DNA of 64,000 bases from Mycobacterium heckeshornense (GCF_016592155.1 NZ_AP024237.1:3658001-3722000), one strand, 5' to 3'; numbered from the stretch's first letter, positions 1 through 9,167 are shown. Notes: generated from the sequence alone by a model not told the origin. Numbers and translations: made by a program.

Positions 1-213
1 CTGATAGACCGTGTGTTCGCTGACCGTGGGTCCGTTGATGACTCCGGTGATGGTGACGTACTGCTGGCCGGTGGCGTCCGGGCGCGGGCTCACGCCGGTG
101 ACCAGCAGCGTGCCGTGCACCGCGTCCTGGCCCGGGCCGCGCCGGATAAACCGCGGCGCCAGCAACACCGCCAGTGTTGCGATCAGCAGGAGCAGCACAC
201 CAATTTCCCACAT
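1..213 (-). CDS. small conserved membrane-anchored protein (C-terminus outside window)
   Basis: The minus strand reads without a stop from an ATG at 213 to the window edge, giving 71 codons. The protein opens with a strongly hydrophobic helix (roughly residues 4-20, [19 protein letters not shown]), followed by a basic stop-transfer patch (RFIRRGPG) and a soluble segment that looks beta-rich ([19 protein letters not shown]). This suggests a single-pass membrane protein with an exported or cytosolic small domain. It is divergent from the hisN-like gene starting at 237, so the 23 bp between them must hold little more than ribosome-binding sites. Its place matches a small conserved gene next to Rv3137 in M. 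tuberculosis. No function is assigned. Confidence 0.55.
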   Translation of the reverse strand, partial: MWEIGVLLLLIATLAVLLAPRFIRRGPGQDAVHGTLLVTGVSPRPDATGQQYVTITGVINGPTVSEHTVYQ

Positions 214-236
214 GCCGCCATGGTAGGACTGCTGCC

Positions 237-1013
237 ATGGACGATCTGAAGTTCGCACTGGCGCTGGCCGACCGTGCGGACGCGGTGACACTGGCCCGGT
301 TCGGCGCGCTGGACTTGCAGGTCGACACTAAGCCAGATCTCACACCGGTGACCGACGCCGATCGTGCCGTCGAATCCGCGTTGCGGGAACTGCTGCGGCG
401 CGAGCGGCCCGGCGACGGAGTTTTAGGTGAAGAATACGGCGGCGCAAACACGTTCAGCGGCCGGCAATGGATCATCGACCCGATCGACGGCACCAAGAAT
501 TTCGTGCGTGGGGTGCCGGTGTGGGCCAGCTTGATCGCGTTACTCGACGACGCGGTGCCGACGGTCGGGGTGATCAGCGCGCCGGCGCTGCGGCGCCGAT
601 GGTGGGGCGCGCGGGGCGCCGGCGCGTTCGCGGCGGTCGACGGCGCGCCCCCGCGTCGGCTGGCGGTGTCCTCGGTGGCGCAACTGGACGCGGCCAGCCT
701 GTCGTTTTCCAGCCTGTCCGGGTGGGCGCGGCTGGGCCTGCGGGAACGCTTCCTTAAACTCACCGACGCGGTGTGGCGGGTGCGGGCTTACGGCGACTTC
801 TGGTCCTACTGCCTGGTCGCCGAGGGCGCCGTCGACATTGCCGCCGAGCCGGAGGTGTCGGTGTGGGACCTGGCGCCGTTGGACATTCTGGTGCGTGAAG
901 CGGGCGGAACATTCACCAGTGTCGACGGCACCGCGGGCCCGCACGAGGGTAGCGCGGTCGCTACCAACGGCCTACTGCATGACCAGGTGCTTTCGACACT
1001 GTCGCGCGGGTAG
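237..1013 (+). CDS. hisN: inositol-monophosphatase-family phosphatase, HisN-like (Rv3137 orthologue)
   Basis: The 258-residue protein has the full metal-binding signature of the Li+-sensitive IMPase/FBPase superfamily: GEEYGG at about residues 64-69, [10 protein letters not shown] at 80-89, and a C-terminal WDLAP at about 210-214. These acidic residues bind the catalytic Mg2+ ions. The length fits the mycobacterial HisN group, which acts as histidinol-phosphate phosphatase in actinobacterial histidine synthesis. Inositol-1-phosphatase activity cannot be excluded from sequence. The ATG at 237 is preferred over upstream in-frame codons because it gives the family N-terminus ([15 protein letters not shown]). 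The protein is cytosolic. The radical SAM gene follows 22 bp downstream on the same strand. Confidence 0.85.
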   Translation: MDDLKFALALADRADAVTLARFGALDLQVDTKPDLTPVTDADRAVESALRELLRRERPGDGVLGEEYGGANTFSGRQWIIDPIDGTKNFVRGVPVWASLIALLDDAVPTVGVISAPALRRRWWGARGAGAFAAVDGAPPRRLAVSSVAQLDAASLSFSSLSGWARLGLRERFLKLTDAVWRVRAYGDFWSYCLVAEGAVDIAAEPEVSVWDLAPLDILVREAGGTFTSVDGTAGPHEGSAVATNGLLHDQVLSTLSRG

Positions 1014-1035
1014 CCTGGTCGACGGGGGCCACGCC

Positions 1036-2124
1036 ATGAGTGATCAGTTCGCGATCGCCACGAAGTACTGGCAGCGCCTCGACGACGGCCGGATTCAGTG
1101 CGATGTATGCCCCCGCGCCTGCAAGCTGCACGAGGGCCAGCGCGGGCTGTGTTTCGTCCGCGCTCGTATCGACGACCAGATCAAACTGACGAGCTACGGG
1201 CGCTCCAGCGGGTTTTGCGTCGACCCGGTGGAGAAGAAACCGCTGAATCACTTCCTGCCCGGTTCGGCGGTGCTGTCGTTCGGCACCGCAGGCTGCAACC
1301 TGGCCTGCAAATTCTGCCAGAACTGGGATATCTCCAAATCCCGTGAGGTCGATACCCTCGCAAGCCAAGCCACTCCCGACGACATCGCCCGGGTCGCTGA
1401 CGAATTAGGTTGTCGCAGCGTTGCTTTCACCTACAACGACCCGACGATCTTTTGGGAGTACGCCGCCGATGTTGCCGACGCCTGCCATGAACGGGGGATC
1501 AAGGCGATCTCGGTGACGGCGGGTTACATGTGCCCGGCGCCGCGCGCGCAGTTCTACCGGCACATCGACGCCGCCAACGTCGACCTCAAGGCGTTCACCG
1601 AGGACTTCTACCACCGAGTATGCGTCGGGCACCTGCAGGACGTGCTGGACACCCTCGTCTACCTGCGCCACGAAACCGACGTGTGGTTCGAAATCACCAC
1701 GCTGCTCATCCCGGGTCGCAACGACAGCGACGCCGAGATCACCGCCGAATGCGAATGGATCCGGGAAAACCTTGGCGTCGACGTACCGCTGCATTTCACC
1801 GCGTTTCACCCCGACTACAAGATGACCGACACACCGCCGACCCCGCCGGCCACCCTGACCCGGGCCCGCCGAATCGCACTCGGCGAAGGGCTGCGGTTCG
1901 TCTACACCGGCAACGTGCACGACACGGAGGGCGGGACCACGTGCTGCCCCGGTTGCGGGGCCGCGGTCGTGGTTCGGGACTGGTACGCGATCCGGCACTA
2001 CGCGCTAACCGACGATGGCCGCTGCCAAGCCTGCGGCTACCGGCTGCCCGGCGTCTACGACGGGCCGGCCGAAGGCTGGGGCCGGCGGCGGCTGCCCATC
2101 CGGGCGAGCCTGTCGCGGGTGTGA
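1036..2124 (+). CDS. pflA: AmmeMemoRadiSam-type radical SAM enzyme, PflA-like (Rv3138 orthologue)
   Basis: The 362-residue protein carries the radical SAM cluster motif CNLACKFC (Cys87, Cys91, Cys94), which holds the [4Fe-4S] centre that cleaves S-adenosylmethionine. It also has an N-terminal CDVCPRAC...GLC cluster and a C-terminal zinc-ribbon-like CCPGC/CQAC pair. This three-part layout is the AmrS ('AmmeMemoRadiSam system') type and not a true pyruvate-formate-lyase activase. The pflA name is inherited from M. tuberculosis annotation. Memo-like and AMMECR1-like partners are not encoded nearby. The start at 1036 gives MSDQFAIATKYWQRL; in-frame codons upstream lie inside hisN. The substrate is unknown. 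Confidence 0.85.
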   Translation: MSDQFAIATKYWQRLDDGRIQCDVCPRACKLHEGQRGLCFVRARIDDQIKLTSYGRSSGFCVDPVEKKPLNHFLPGSAVLSFGTAGCNLACKFCQNWDISKSREVDTLASQATPDDIARVADELGCRSVAFTYNDPTIFWEYAADVADACHERGIKAISVTAGYMCPAPRAQFYRHIDAANVDLKAFTEDFYHRVCVGHLQDVLDTLVYLRHETDVWFEITTLLIPGRNDSDAEITAECEWIRENLGVDVPLHFTAFHPDYKMTDTPPTPPATLTRARRIALGEGLRFVYTGNVHDTEGGTTCCPGCGAAVVVRDWYAIRHYALTDDGRCQACGYRLPGVYDGPAEGWGRRRLPIRASLSRV

Positions 2125-2141
2125 AGTAGTTAACAGAGCCA

Positions 2142-2167
2142 CCTATCTTACTCTGGAGTAAGATAGG
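2142..2167. promoter_or_regulatory. 12-bp-arm perfect inverted repeat upstream of fadE24
   Basis: The left arm CCTATCTTACTC (2142-2153) and right arm GAGTAAGATAGG (2156-2167) are perfect reverse complements separated by TG. The site lies 36 bp before the fadE24 start and 17 bp after pflA. A two-fold-symmetric 26-bp site this close to a fatty-acid gene is typical of an operator for a TetR-family acyl-CoA-responsive repressor. The GC-poor arms and lack of a T-tract argue against a terminator. The cognate regulator is not identifiable here. Confidence 0.65.
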
Positions 2168-2203
2168 GTCATCCGCACTGCCCCAACCACCGAGGCCGCC
2201 GTC

Positions 2204-3589
2204 ATGACCAACACCATCTCCGCAAACGGCCGCGCCAAGCGGGCCGGTCGCAAAACCGCCGTCGGAGAGCACAGGCACAAGCGCACCGGCATCGACATCG
2301 CGCTGGGATTGCTCACCCCGATCGTGGGCCAGGACTTCCTGGACAAATACCATCTCCGCGATCCGCTCAACCGCACCTTGCGCTACGGGGTCAAGACAAG
2401 CTTTTCGGTTGCCGGGGCTACCACCCGACAGTTCAAGCGGATCCAAGGCCTTCGCGGCGGGCCGACCCGGCTCAAGGCAAGCGGCCGCGACTACTTCGAC
2501 TTAACACCCGACGACGACCAGAAGATGATCGTCGAAACCGTCGACCAGTTCGCCCAAGAGATCTTGCGGCCGGCAGCGCCGGAGGCCGACGAGGCGGCCC
2601 AGTACCCGCCCGACCTGATCACCAAGGCCGCCGAGCTGGGTGTCACCGCGATCAACGTTCCCGAAGATTTCGAGGGAATCGCCGCGCATCGCTCCAGCGT
2701 CACCAACGTCCTGGTGGCCGAGGCACTGGCCTACGGCGACATGGGGCTCGCGCTGCCGATCTTGGCCCCTGGTGGCGTGGCCTCGGCACTCACCCATTGG
2801 GGCAGCGCCGATCAGCAGGCCACCTACCTCAAGGAATTCGCCGGCGAAAACGTCCCGCAGGCCTGCGTCGCGATCGCCGAACCGCAGCCGCTGTTCGACC
2901 CGACTCGTCTGAGAACCACCGCGGTGCGCACCCCCAGCGGGTACCGGCTCGACGGAGTCAAGTCCTTGGTCCCCGCAGCCGCGGATGCCGAGCTGTTCAT
3001 CGTCGGCGCGCAACTGGCCGGCAAACCGACACTGTTCATCGTCGAGTCGTCGAGCAGCGGCCTGACCGTGAAGGCCGACCCGAGCATGGGCATTCGCGCA
3101 GCGGCGCTGGGTCAGGTTGAGCTTGATCACGTTTCGGTGCCGCTTAGCGCCCGGTTGGGCGAGGATGAGGCCTCCGACGACGACTACGCCGAGGCGATCG
3201 CGTTGTCCCGACTGGGGTGGGCGGCGCTGGCCGTCGGCACCTCGCACGCCGTGCTCGACTACGTCGTCCCCTATGTCAAGGAACGCGAAGCGTTCGGAGA
3301 GCCCATCGCCCACCGGCAGTCGGTGGCGTTCATGTGCGCCAACATCGCCATCGAACTCGATGGGCTGCGGATGATCACCTGGCGCGGCGCCGCGCGCGCC
3401 GAGCAGGGTCTGCCATTCGCGCGCGAAGCGGCGCTGGCCAAGCGGCTCGGCGCCGACAAGGGCATGCAGATCGGCCTGGACGGTGTCCAGCTGCTCGGCG
3501 GCCACGGCTACACCAAGGAACACCCCGTCGAGCGCTGGTATCGCGACCTGAGAGCCATCGGCGTCGCCGAGGGCGTCGTCGTTATCTAA
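2204..3589 (+). CDS. fadE24: acyl-CoA dehydrogenase FadE24 (Rv3139 orthologue)
   Basis: The 461-residue acyl-CoA dehydrogenase begins with an unusual, basic N-terminal extension of about 95 residues before the family core starts (LTPDDDQKMIVETVDQFAQE). The core shows the late FAD-contact block GVQLLGGHGYTKEHPVERW and a tail ending AEGVVVI, where the glutamate is a candidate catalytic base. It oxidises acyl-CoA to trans-2-enoyl-CoA and hands electrons to ETF. It lies 23 bp upstream of fadE23. Adjacent fadE genes in mycobacteria often encode the two halves of alpha2-beta2 enzymes, so a FadE24-FadE23 complex is likely (inference). The 26-bp palindrome just upstream probably controls both genes. 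Confidence 0.9.
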   Translation: MTNTISANGRAKRAGRKTAVGEHRHKRTGIDIALGLLTPIVGQDFLDKYHLRDPLNRTLRYGVKTSFSVAGATTRQFKRIQGLRGGPTRLKASGRDYFDLTPDDDQKMIVETVDQFAQEILRPAAPEADEAAQYPPDLITKAAELGVTAINVPEDFEGIAAHRSSVTNVLVAEALAYGDMGLALPILAPGGVASALTHWGSADQQATYLKEFAGENVPQACVAIAEPQPLFDPTRLRTTAVRTPSGYRLDGVKSLVPAAADAELFIVGAQLAGKPTLFIVESSSSGLTVKADPSMGIRAAALGQVELDHVSVPLSARLGEDEASDDDYAEAIALSRLGWAALAVGTSHAVLDYVVPYVKEREAFGEPIAHRQSVAFMCANIAIELDGLRMITWRGAARAEQGLPFAREAALAKRLGADKGMQIGLDGVQLLGGHGYTKEHPVERWYRDLRAIGVAEGVVVI

Positions 3590-3612
3590 GTCTGTTACTC
3601 GAAAGACCGATC

Positions 3613-4821
3613 ATGGCAATCAATCTGGAACTTCCCCGCAAGATGCACGCGGTGATCGACAAAGCACACCAGGGTGCTGCCGAGATGATGCGGCCGATCG
3701 CGCGCAAATACGACCTGAACGAACACGCTTATCCGGTCGAGCTCGACACCCTAGCCAACCTGTTTATGGGTGCGGCCGAATCGAATACGTTGGGCCTCAC
3801 CGGCGCCGAGGCATTCCGCGAGAGTGAGGGCAACGAAGAAAACCGCAACGGCCCCAACATGGCTGCGGTGCTGCAGACCATCGAAGCCAGCTGGGGCGAT
3901 GCCGCGATGATGCTGTCGATGCCCTACCAAGGCCTGGGCAACGCGACGATCTCCGGTCTGGCCACCGACGAGCAGCTGCAACGCTTGGGCAAGGTGTGGG
4001 CGGCGATGGCCATCACCGAACCAGGCTTCGGGTCGGACTCGGCCGCGGTGTCGACGACCGCCACACTCGACGGCGACGAATACGTGATCAATGGCGAGAA
4101 GATTTTCGTCACCGCTGGTTCGCGGGCCACCCACATCGTGGTGTGGGCCACCCTGGACAAGTCGAAGGGTCGCGCGGCGATCAAGCCGTTCATCGTGCCG
4201 CGTGAGCATCCGGGCGTCACTGTCGAGCGGCTTGAGAAGAAGCTAGGCATCAAGGGCTCCGATACCGCCACCATCCGCTTCGACAACGTGCGCATCCCCA
4301 AAGAAAACCTGCTGGGCAGCCCAGAGATAGACACCAGCAAGGGTTTCGGCGGCGTGATGGAGACGTTTGACAACACCCGCCCGATCGTCGCGGCCATGGC
4401 CATCGGGATCGCCCGCGCCGCGCTGGAAGAGCTGCGCAAAATCCTGACCAACGCCGGGGTTGAGATCTCCTACGACAAACCGTGGCACGCGCAAAGCTCC
4501 CCCGCCGCGGAGTTTTTGCGGATGGAGGCCGACTGGGAAGCCAGCTATCTGCTGGCGCTGCGCGCGGCGTGGCAGGCCGACAACAGTATTCCCAACTCCA
4601 AAGAAGCGTCGATGAGCAAGGCCAAGGCCGGTCGGGTGGCCAGCGACATCACCCTCAAGGCCGTCGAATTGACTGGCACCACAGGATATTCGGAGCAGAC
4701 GCTGTTCGAGAAGTGGGCGCGCGACTCGAAGATCATGGACATCTTCGAAGGCACGCAGCAGATCCAGCAGCTGGTGGTCGCCCGCCGTCTGTTGGGCCTG
4801 TCGTCGTCGGAACTCAAGTAG
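3613..4821 (+). CDS. fadE23: acyl-CoA dehydrogenase FadE23 (Rv3140 orthologue)
   Basis: The 402-residue protein is a full-length acyl-CoA dehydrogenase. It has the FAD/substrate segment MAITEPGFGSDSAAVSTTA (around residue 135), DGDEYVINGEKIFVTAGSRA, and a C-terminal DIFEGTQQIQQLVVARRLLG block typical of the family. The ATG at 3613 gives MAINLELPRKMHAVID. An upstream extension of the frame overlaps fadE24 in another frame and is not coding. It is probably co-transcribed with fadE24 and probably forms its partner subunit. Both belong to the conserved Rv3139-Rv3140 pair. The chain-length or steroid specificity cannot be read from sequence. Confidence 0.9.
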   Translation: MAINLELPRKMHAVIDKAHQGAAEMMRPIARKYDLNEHAYPVELDTLANLFMGAAESNTLGLTGAEAFRESEGNEENRNGPNMAAVLQTIEASWGDAAMMLSMPYQGLGNATISGLATDEQLQRLGKVWAAMAITEPGFGSDSAAVSTTATLDGDEYVINGEKIFVTAGSRATHIVVWATLDKSKGRAAIKPFIVPREHPGVTVERLEKKLGIKGSDTATIRFDNVRIPKENLLGSPEIDTSKGFGGVMETFDNTRPIVAAMAIGIARAALEELRKILTNAGVEISYDKPWHAQSSPAAEFLRMEADWEASYLLALRAAWQADNSIPNSKEASMSKAKAGRVASDITLKAVELTGTTGYSEQTLFEKWARDSKIMDIFEGTQQIQQLVVARRLLGLSSSELK

Positions 4822-4850
4822 GGGGCTGCCGAGCAGACGCTAGAGTCCCC
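4821..4850 (+). terminator. weak candidate terminator after fadE23
   Basis: GGGGGCT (4821-4827) can pair with AGTCCCC (4844-4850) with one G-U wobble across a 16-nt loop, immediately at the fadE23 stop. There is no U-tract, which is common for mycobacterial terminators, so this is only a candidate. The remaining sequence up to the EVE pseudogene at 5099 shows no convincing gene. Confidence 0.25.
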
Positions 4851-5098
4851 GAATTTGGTTGGGTTTTAAGGCTGTTCGCGCGAGTGGGTGGCTGCGAGGC
4901 CGTCAACACTGACCTCAGTATGCTCAGCGGTCTCTTCAGTCGCTCTCTTGTGGGGGTTGATGCCTTTCCAATTGATGGCGTATGTGATATCACGGCGTGA
5001 CCTGCGCGCCGGTTGTTGCCACCGCGAGTACGTTCCGGTATCCACAGCCCGACATCCAAGAACGCGGATGTGTCGGGCGCCCGGCTTAGCGTGCGGGC

Positions 5099-5515
5099 AT
5101 GACGAATTGGATCAATACGGTCAGCCGTGACCATGTCGAGCAGGGGGTGGGGGGTCGCTTTACCCAGACCAACCACGGCAAGTCGCACATGCTGCGCAAG
5201 ATGGCCCGAGGTGACTGGATTATCGTCTACTCGCCGAAAACTGCATACCCCGACGGTGAGCCGCTTTAGGCCTTCACCGCCATCGGGCAAGTCGCCGACG
5301 ATGAGCCGTACCAGACGGAGATCAGGCCCGACTTCCACCCGTGGCGACGCAAGGTCGACTTCCTGGAGTGCACTGAGACGCCGATCCGGCCGCTGATCGA
5401 CCAACTCGACTTCATCGAAGACAAGTCGCGATGGGGCTAAAAGTTTCGCTTCGCTGTGTTCAAGATCAACGACCATGACCTGGTGGTGATCCGTGCAGCG
5501 ATGACCGGCGGATGA
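5099..5515 (+). pseudogene. EVE-domain (UPF0310-type) protein, broken by two in-frame stops
   Basis: From ATG 5099 to TGA 5513-5515 the frame keeps 139 codons without an indel and reads as an EVE/PUA-like protein (MTNWINTVSRDHVEQGV, WIIVYSPKT, FTAIGQVADDEPYQ, PWRRKVDF, KFRFAVFKI). It is interrupted by TAG at 5267-5269 (codon 57) and TAA at 5438-5440 (codon 114). The first stop falls where family members have PL-Q-AFTAIG, so a single CAG-to-TAG change would explain it. The second falls at WG-Y-KFRF, consistent with a Tyr codon changed to TAA. EVE domains bind modified bases and often accompany restriction or toxin genes, but none is present here. The preserved frame suggests recent decay, or sequencing error at two sites. 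Confidence 0.75.
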
Positions 5516-5646
5516 AACACCTGGTGGAATCGACAGGCTTGCGTCGGAACGTGGCGGGGCGATCGGCTCTTCGTTCTCGACTCGAGTGATGGCGACAGGT
5601 GCGTCTTCGCGTCATGGATATTGCCCCCGCTGGAAGAGCGGTTGCT

Positions 5647-6261
5647 TCAACCAGACGTACCGCCGGTCGACGAGACTTCGAAACGATCAAGGTAGCGCCC
5701 CACAAACTCTTGAACTGCCTCGTGGCCGCGGTCGATGCCGAGGCTTTGCTCGAGCAGCATGATGCGCGCAAGGCTCGTCAGGATCATCGACATCACCGCC
5801 GGCGGGAACTCCGTCATGTCGACGCCATGGACGCGCATGGCCTTCGTCAGCGCGGCAGCCTCCATATCTCCGTAGCGTTCGGCGTACGCGGCGATCTCAC
5901 TGCGAATCTCCTTGCGGTGGTTCGCCAACGCCATGAACTCCAGCATCAGTTGGGCGCCCTGCGTGCTGTTGAGCCGCCACAGCTCGTGCAGCGGCTTGTC
6001 GCCGCTCAAAGCCTGTCGCTGACGCTGCAGGGTTGACTCCGCTCCGGCCCGCAGGACCGCCACGAACAGGTCGTCCATGCTGGGGAAGTAGTAATGGACC
6101 AATGCCGGCCGGACGCCGGCCTTGGCGGCCACCCGCCGCGACGTCGCGGCTGCGTAACCGTCTTCGATCATGATCTCGGCTGTCGCTCGAATCAGCGCGC
6201 GCCGTGTCGCCGAATCGCGAGCTCCAACGCTTGACCGGCGGCCGACTGGGCTGCTAGACAT
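5647..6261 (-). CDS. TetR/AcrR-family transcriptional regulator
   Basis: The 204-residue protein has the TetR N-terminal helix-turn-helix (RRALIRATAEIMIEDGY, then TSRRVAAKAGVRPALVHYYF at about residues 40-60) and a variable all-helical ligand-binding domain. It is divergent from the SDR remnant and the P450, with a perfect 16-bp palindrome (6278-6293) in the 46-bp gap. That arrangement points to autoregulation and control of the divergent genes. The ligand is unknown, though the P450 neighbour suggests a hydrophobic molecule. Confidence 0.85.
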   Translation of the reverse strand: MSSSPVGRRSSVGARDSATRRALIRATAEIMIEDGYAAATSRRVAAKAGVRPALVHYYFPSMDDLFVAVLRAGAESTLQRQRQALSGDKPLHELWRLNSTQGAQLMLEFMALANHRKEIRSEIAAYAERYGDMEAAALTKAMRVHGVDMTEFPPAVMSMILTSLARIMLLEQSLGIDRGHEAVQEFVGRYLDRFEVSSTGGTSG

Positions 6262-6277
6262 GGAATCAGCCTAGTAA

Positions 6278-6544
<267 letters not shown>

Positions 6545-6569
6545 GCCCAGCAACACAGGAAAACGCGCA

Positions 6570-7772
6570 ATGACACTCGCCAACGACACCGACGTCTACT
6601 ACGACCCGTACGACGTCGACATCGTCGCCAATCCCTACCCGGTGTATGCCCGGCTGCGCGAGGAAGCACCGATCTACTACAACGAGCGCTACGACTTCTG
6701 GGCGCTCTCGCGGCACGCCGACGTCGAGAGGGCGCTGGCGAACTGGGAGACGTTCTCCAGCAGCCGCGGCGACATCCTCGAACTCATCCAATCGGATTTC
6801 GACATGCCGCCGGGCGTCATGATGTTCGAAGACCCGCCCATGCACACCATGCTGCGCGGGCTGATGTCGCGGGTCTTCACCCCGCGCCGGATGGCCGCGA
6901 TCGAAGACCAGATCCGCCGGTTCTGCGTGCGCTGCCTTGATCCGCTCGTCGGCTCGGACGGCTTCGACATCATCGCCGAGCTAGCCTCGATGATGCCGAT
7001 GCGGGTGATCGGAATGCTGCTCGGCATCCCGGAAGACGACCAGATCAGCGTGCGTGACGCAAACGACGCCAACCTGCGCACCCGGCCCGGCGCACCGATG
7101 AAAGTGGCCGACCCCGACGCGATCGCCGACGGTCGGATCTATGCCGACTACATCGACTGGCGGGCCAAGAACCCTTCCGACGATTTGATGACCGCGCTGC
7201 TCAACGTCGAGTTCGAAGACGAAAACGGCGTGACACGCAAACTGACCCGCGACGAGGTGCTGCGCTACACGCAGGTCGTCGCCGGCGCCGGCAACGAGAC
7301 GACCGGGCGGCTCATCGGCTGGCTGGCCAAGGTGTTCGCCGAACATCCCGACCAGCGCCGCGATGTGTTCGAGGACCGGTCACTGCTGAACCGCGCCGTC
7401 GACGAGACGCTGCGGTTCGAGCCGACGGGCCCACACGTCGCCCGCTGGATGGCAAAGGATTTCGAGTGCTACGGCACCACCGTGCCCGCGGGCAGCGCGA
7501 TGCTGTTGTTGTTCGGAGCGGCCAACCGCGACCCGCGGCGGTTCAGCGACCCGGATACGTTCAACATCCACCGCAACGAGGGCGCGCACCTCACTTTCGG
7601 CAAGGGTCTGCACTACTGCCTCGGCGCCAACCTGGCACGCCTGGAAGGCCGCGTCGCGCTCGACGAGTTGCTCAACCGCTGGCCTGAATGGGACATCGAC
7701 TACGAGACCGCGCGGCTCGCACCGACATCGACGGTCCGCGGCTGGGAGCGGCTGCGCATCGTATTGCCCTGA
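6570..7772 (+). CDS. cytochrome P450
   Basis: The complete 400-residue bacterial P450 has the I-helix oxygen-activation motif AGAGNETT (238-245), the K-helix ExxR (Glu279-Arg282), the heme-binding FGKGLHYCLG with Cys350 as thiolate ligand, and an ERR-triad arginine region. It is soluble with no membrane anchor, as expected for class I enzymes that need ferredoxin and reductase. No ferredoxin gene is adjacent. It starts 25 bp after the SDR remnant, so it likely shares the TetR-controlled promoter. A P450/SDR pair would have formed a hydroxylate-then-oxidise module before the SDR decayed. The CYP family is not assigned. Confidence 0.9.
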   Translation: MTLANDTDVYYDPYDVDIVANPYPVYARLREEAPIYYNERYDFWALSRHADVERALANWETFSSSRGDILELIQSDFDMPPGVMMFEDPPMHTMLRGLMSRVFTPRRMAAIEDQIRRFCVRCLDPLVGSDGFDIIAELASMMPMRVIGMLLGIPEDDQISVRDANDANLRTRPGAPMKVADPDAIADGRIYADYIDWRAKNPSDDLMTALLNVEFEDENGVTRKLTRDEVLRYTQVVAGAGNETTGRLIGWLAKVFAEHPDQRRDVFEDRSLLNRAVDETLRFEPTGPHVARWMAKDFECYGTTVPAGSAMLLLFGAANRDPRRFSDPDTFNIHRNEGAHLTFGKGLHYCLGANLARLEGRVALDELLNRWPEWDIDYETARLAPTSTVRGWERLRIVLP

Positions 7773-7816
7773 TAAGGCTTACGCGGCAGCCACATTTAGC
7801 CTACGGGCAAGCCGCC

Positions 7817-8377
7817 TCAGGCCGGGTCCGGCGCGTCCCATGGGACAACACCTGAAATCCAGTGGGTGATCTGCTCTTCCTGATCATTGCGGTACAGGTG
7901 CCGCGGCGGCTGCGCGAACGTCGCGTAGGGCCGGCAGCGAACGACCACGCGGTCCTCCTTCTCGGCCATCGCCTCGACAACCGGGCGGCCTTCGTCAGGT
8001 AGCGGCTGGCCCGACATCCGCCCGGCGACCGCCATCATCACATCCACGACGAGGTCGTGGTCGTGCTCGATCACTGCGTCGGCGTAAACCTGCAGATAGG
8101 CGAATGGCCAACGTTCGTCTAGCACGCACAAGCTCACCTTGCCGTCCCGGGCGATTACCCGAGCCTTGCCGCGTCCGGCCATTGTGGACACCAGCAACTC
8201 GTCATCGTCGGTGGGAATGTAGTACACGACCGACATGGCCGGGCCGTCGTGTTTGCGCCGGTAGCCGAACACGCACGTGCGATGTGTGCGGACAAATTCG
8301 CGCCGCTCCCAAGGGAGCATCTCGCGATCGGTCGGGGCCGTAAACGGCTCCGTCGCAAGCGGTAAGAGCACGAGCAT
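7817..8377 (-). CDS. pyridoxamine-phosphate-oxidase-fold (PPOX/FDOR) flavoprotein
   Basis: The 186-residue protein reads as a split-barrel flavin-binding protein of the PPOX/F420-dependent (FDOR) type. It has GPAMSVVYYIPTDDDELLVST, then GRGKARVIARDGKVSLCVLD, then WPFAYLQVYADAVIEHD, the usual order of the first beta strands of this fold. The start at 8377 is supported by AGGAAGG upstream. It may bind F420 or FMN and reduce a small hydrophobic substrate, but which one cannot be read. It is divergent from the TetR gene at 8495. Confidence 0.75.
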   Translation of the reverse strand: MLVLLPLATEPFTAPTDREMLPWERREFVRTHRTCVFGYRRKHDGPAMSVVYYIPTDDDELLVSTMAGRGKARVIARDGKVSLCVLDERWPFAYLQVYADAVIEHDHDLVVDVMMAVAGRMSGQPLPDEGRPVVEAMAEKEDRVVVRCRPYATFAQPPRHLYRNDQEEQITHWISGVVPWDAPDPA

Positions 8378-8434
8378 CGTCCTTCCTGAATCTCATTGCC
8401 CGACCCGGTGGCGACGGCGCGCCTCGCGGAGATG

Positions 8435-8459
8435 ATAATGGATACAGTGTTCTCGTTAT
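8435..8459. promoter_or_regulatory. imperfect dyad between PPOX and TetR genes
   Basis: ATAATGGATACA (8435-8446) and TGTTCTCGTTAT (8448-8459) form a dyad matching at 8 of 12 positions around G8447. It lies in the divergent promoter gap and is AT-rich for this genome. It could be the operator of the adjacent TetR protein. This is weak evidence on its own. Confidence 0.35.
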
Positions 8460-8494
8460 TGTGCTGGCTGTCAAGACCGGCAATACTGGGGCCC

Positions 8495-9157
8495 GTGACC
8501 ACCGCACATACTCGTCGCTCCCGCGGGCGTCCGGCGGTCCCACTCGACCGGATCATCGACATGGCGCTACAGATCGTCGATGAGCAAGGCGCCGACGCGT
8601 TGTCGATGAGAACGCTGGCGCAGCGGCTGGAGTCAGGAACGGCCACGCTTTATCGCCATTTCGCCAACCGGAGCGAAGTGATCGCCCAGGTCCTGGACCG
8701 CGTTTTCGGAGAGGTGGAGTTCAGCGCCGACGAGCTTGCCGCACAGGGGTGGCGGCAGGCGTGCGCGTCGTTCGCGCGCGCCATGTTCGAGGCGTTTCGC
8801 CGCCACCCCAACGTGATGCCCTTGCTGAGCGAGCAGCCGCCGATCGGCCCCAACGCGATAGCGCAGCGCGAGCGATTGTTAGCAGTCTTGCTCGACAACG
8901 GATTCACACCGCAACTCGCGGCTCGTGCGTATGCGACCGTGGCCCGCTACGTCTTGGGCTTCGCTTTGCAGCTCGCCGGTCACGAATTCGACGATGCGAA
9001 GCTAGCGGGCCACTTTCACACGCTCGACCCGCGGGCATTCCCAGCGACACTCACGGTGGCCGACCACCTGCCCGTGCCATTGGACGAAGAGTTCGCACTC
9101 GGGCTCGAGCTGATAGTCGACGGCCTCGCCCGGATGCGCCGCCGCGCAAGGCGATAG
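8495..9157 (+). CDS. TetR-family transcriptional regulator
   Basis: The protein is about 220 residues if it starts at GTG 8495. That start gives the usual short basic lead (MTTAHTRRSRGRPAVPLDRI) directly before the helix-turn-helix. A longer reading from 8396 adds a hydrophobic stretch over the promoter and is not favoured. The DNA-binding domain is clear: ALSMRTLAQRLESGTATLYR followed by HFANRSEV. The C-terminal half is TetR_C-like and helical. The gene ends 10 bp before the fadB4/acuI-like gene, so the two are probably co-transcribed. The divergent PPOX gene is a likely target. Confidence 0.85.
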   Translation: MTTAHTRRSRGRPAVPLDRIIDMALQIVDEQGADALSMRTLAQRLESGTATLYRHFANRSEVIAQVLDRVFGEVEFSADELAAQGWRQACASFARAMFEAFRRHPNVMPLLSEQPPIGPNAIAQRERLLAVLLDNGFTPQLAARAYATVARYVLGFALQLAGHEFDDAKLAGHFHTLDPRAFPATLTVADHLPVPLDEEFALGLELIVDGLARMRRRARR

Positions 9158-9167
9158 CGTCGAGCCC

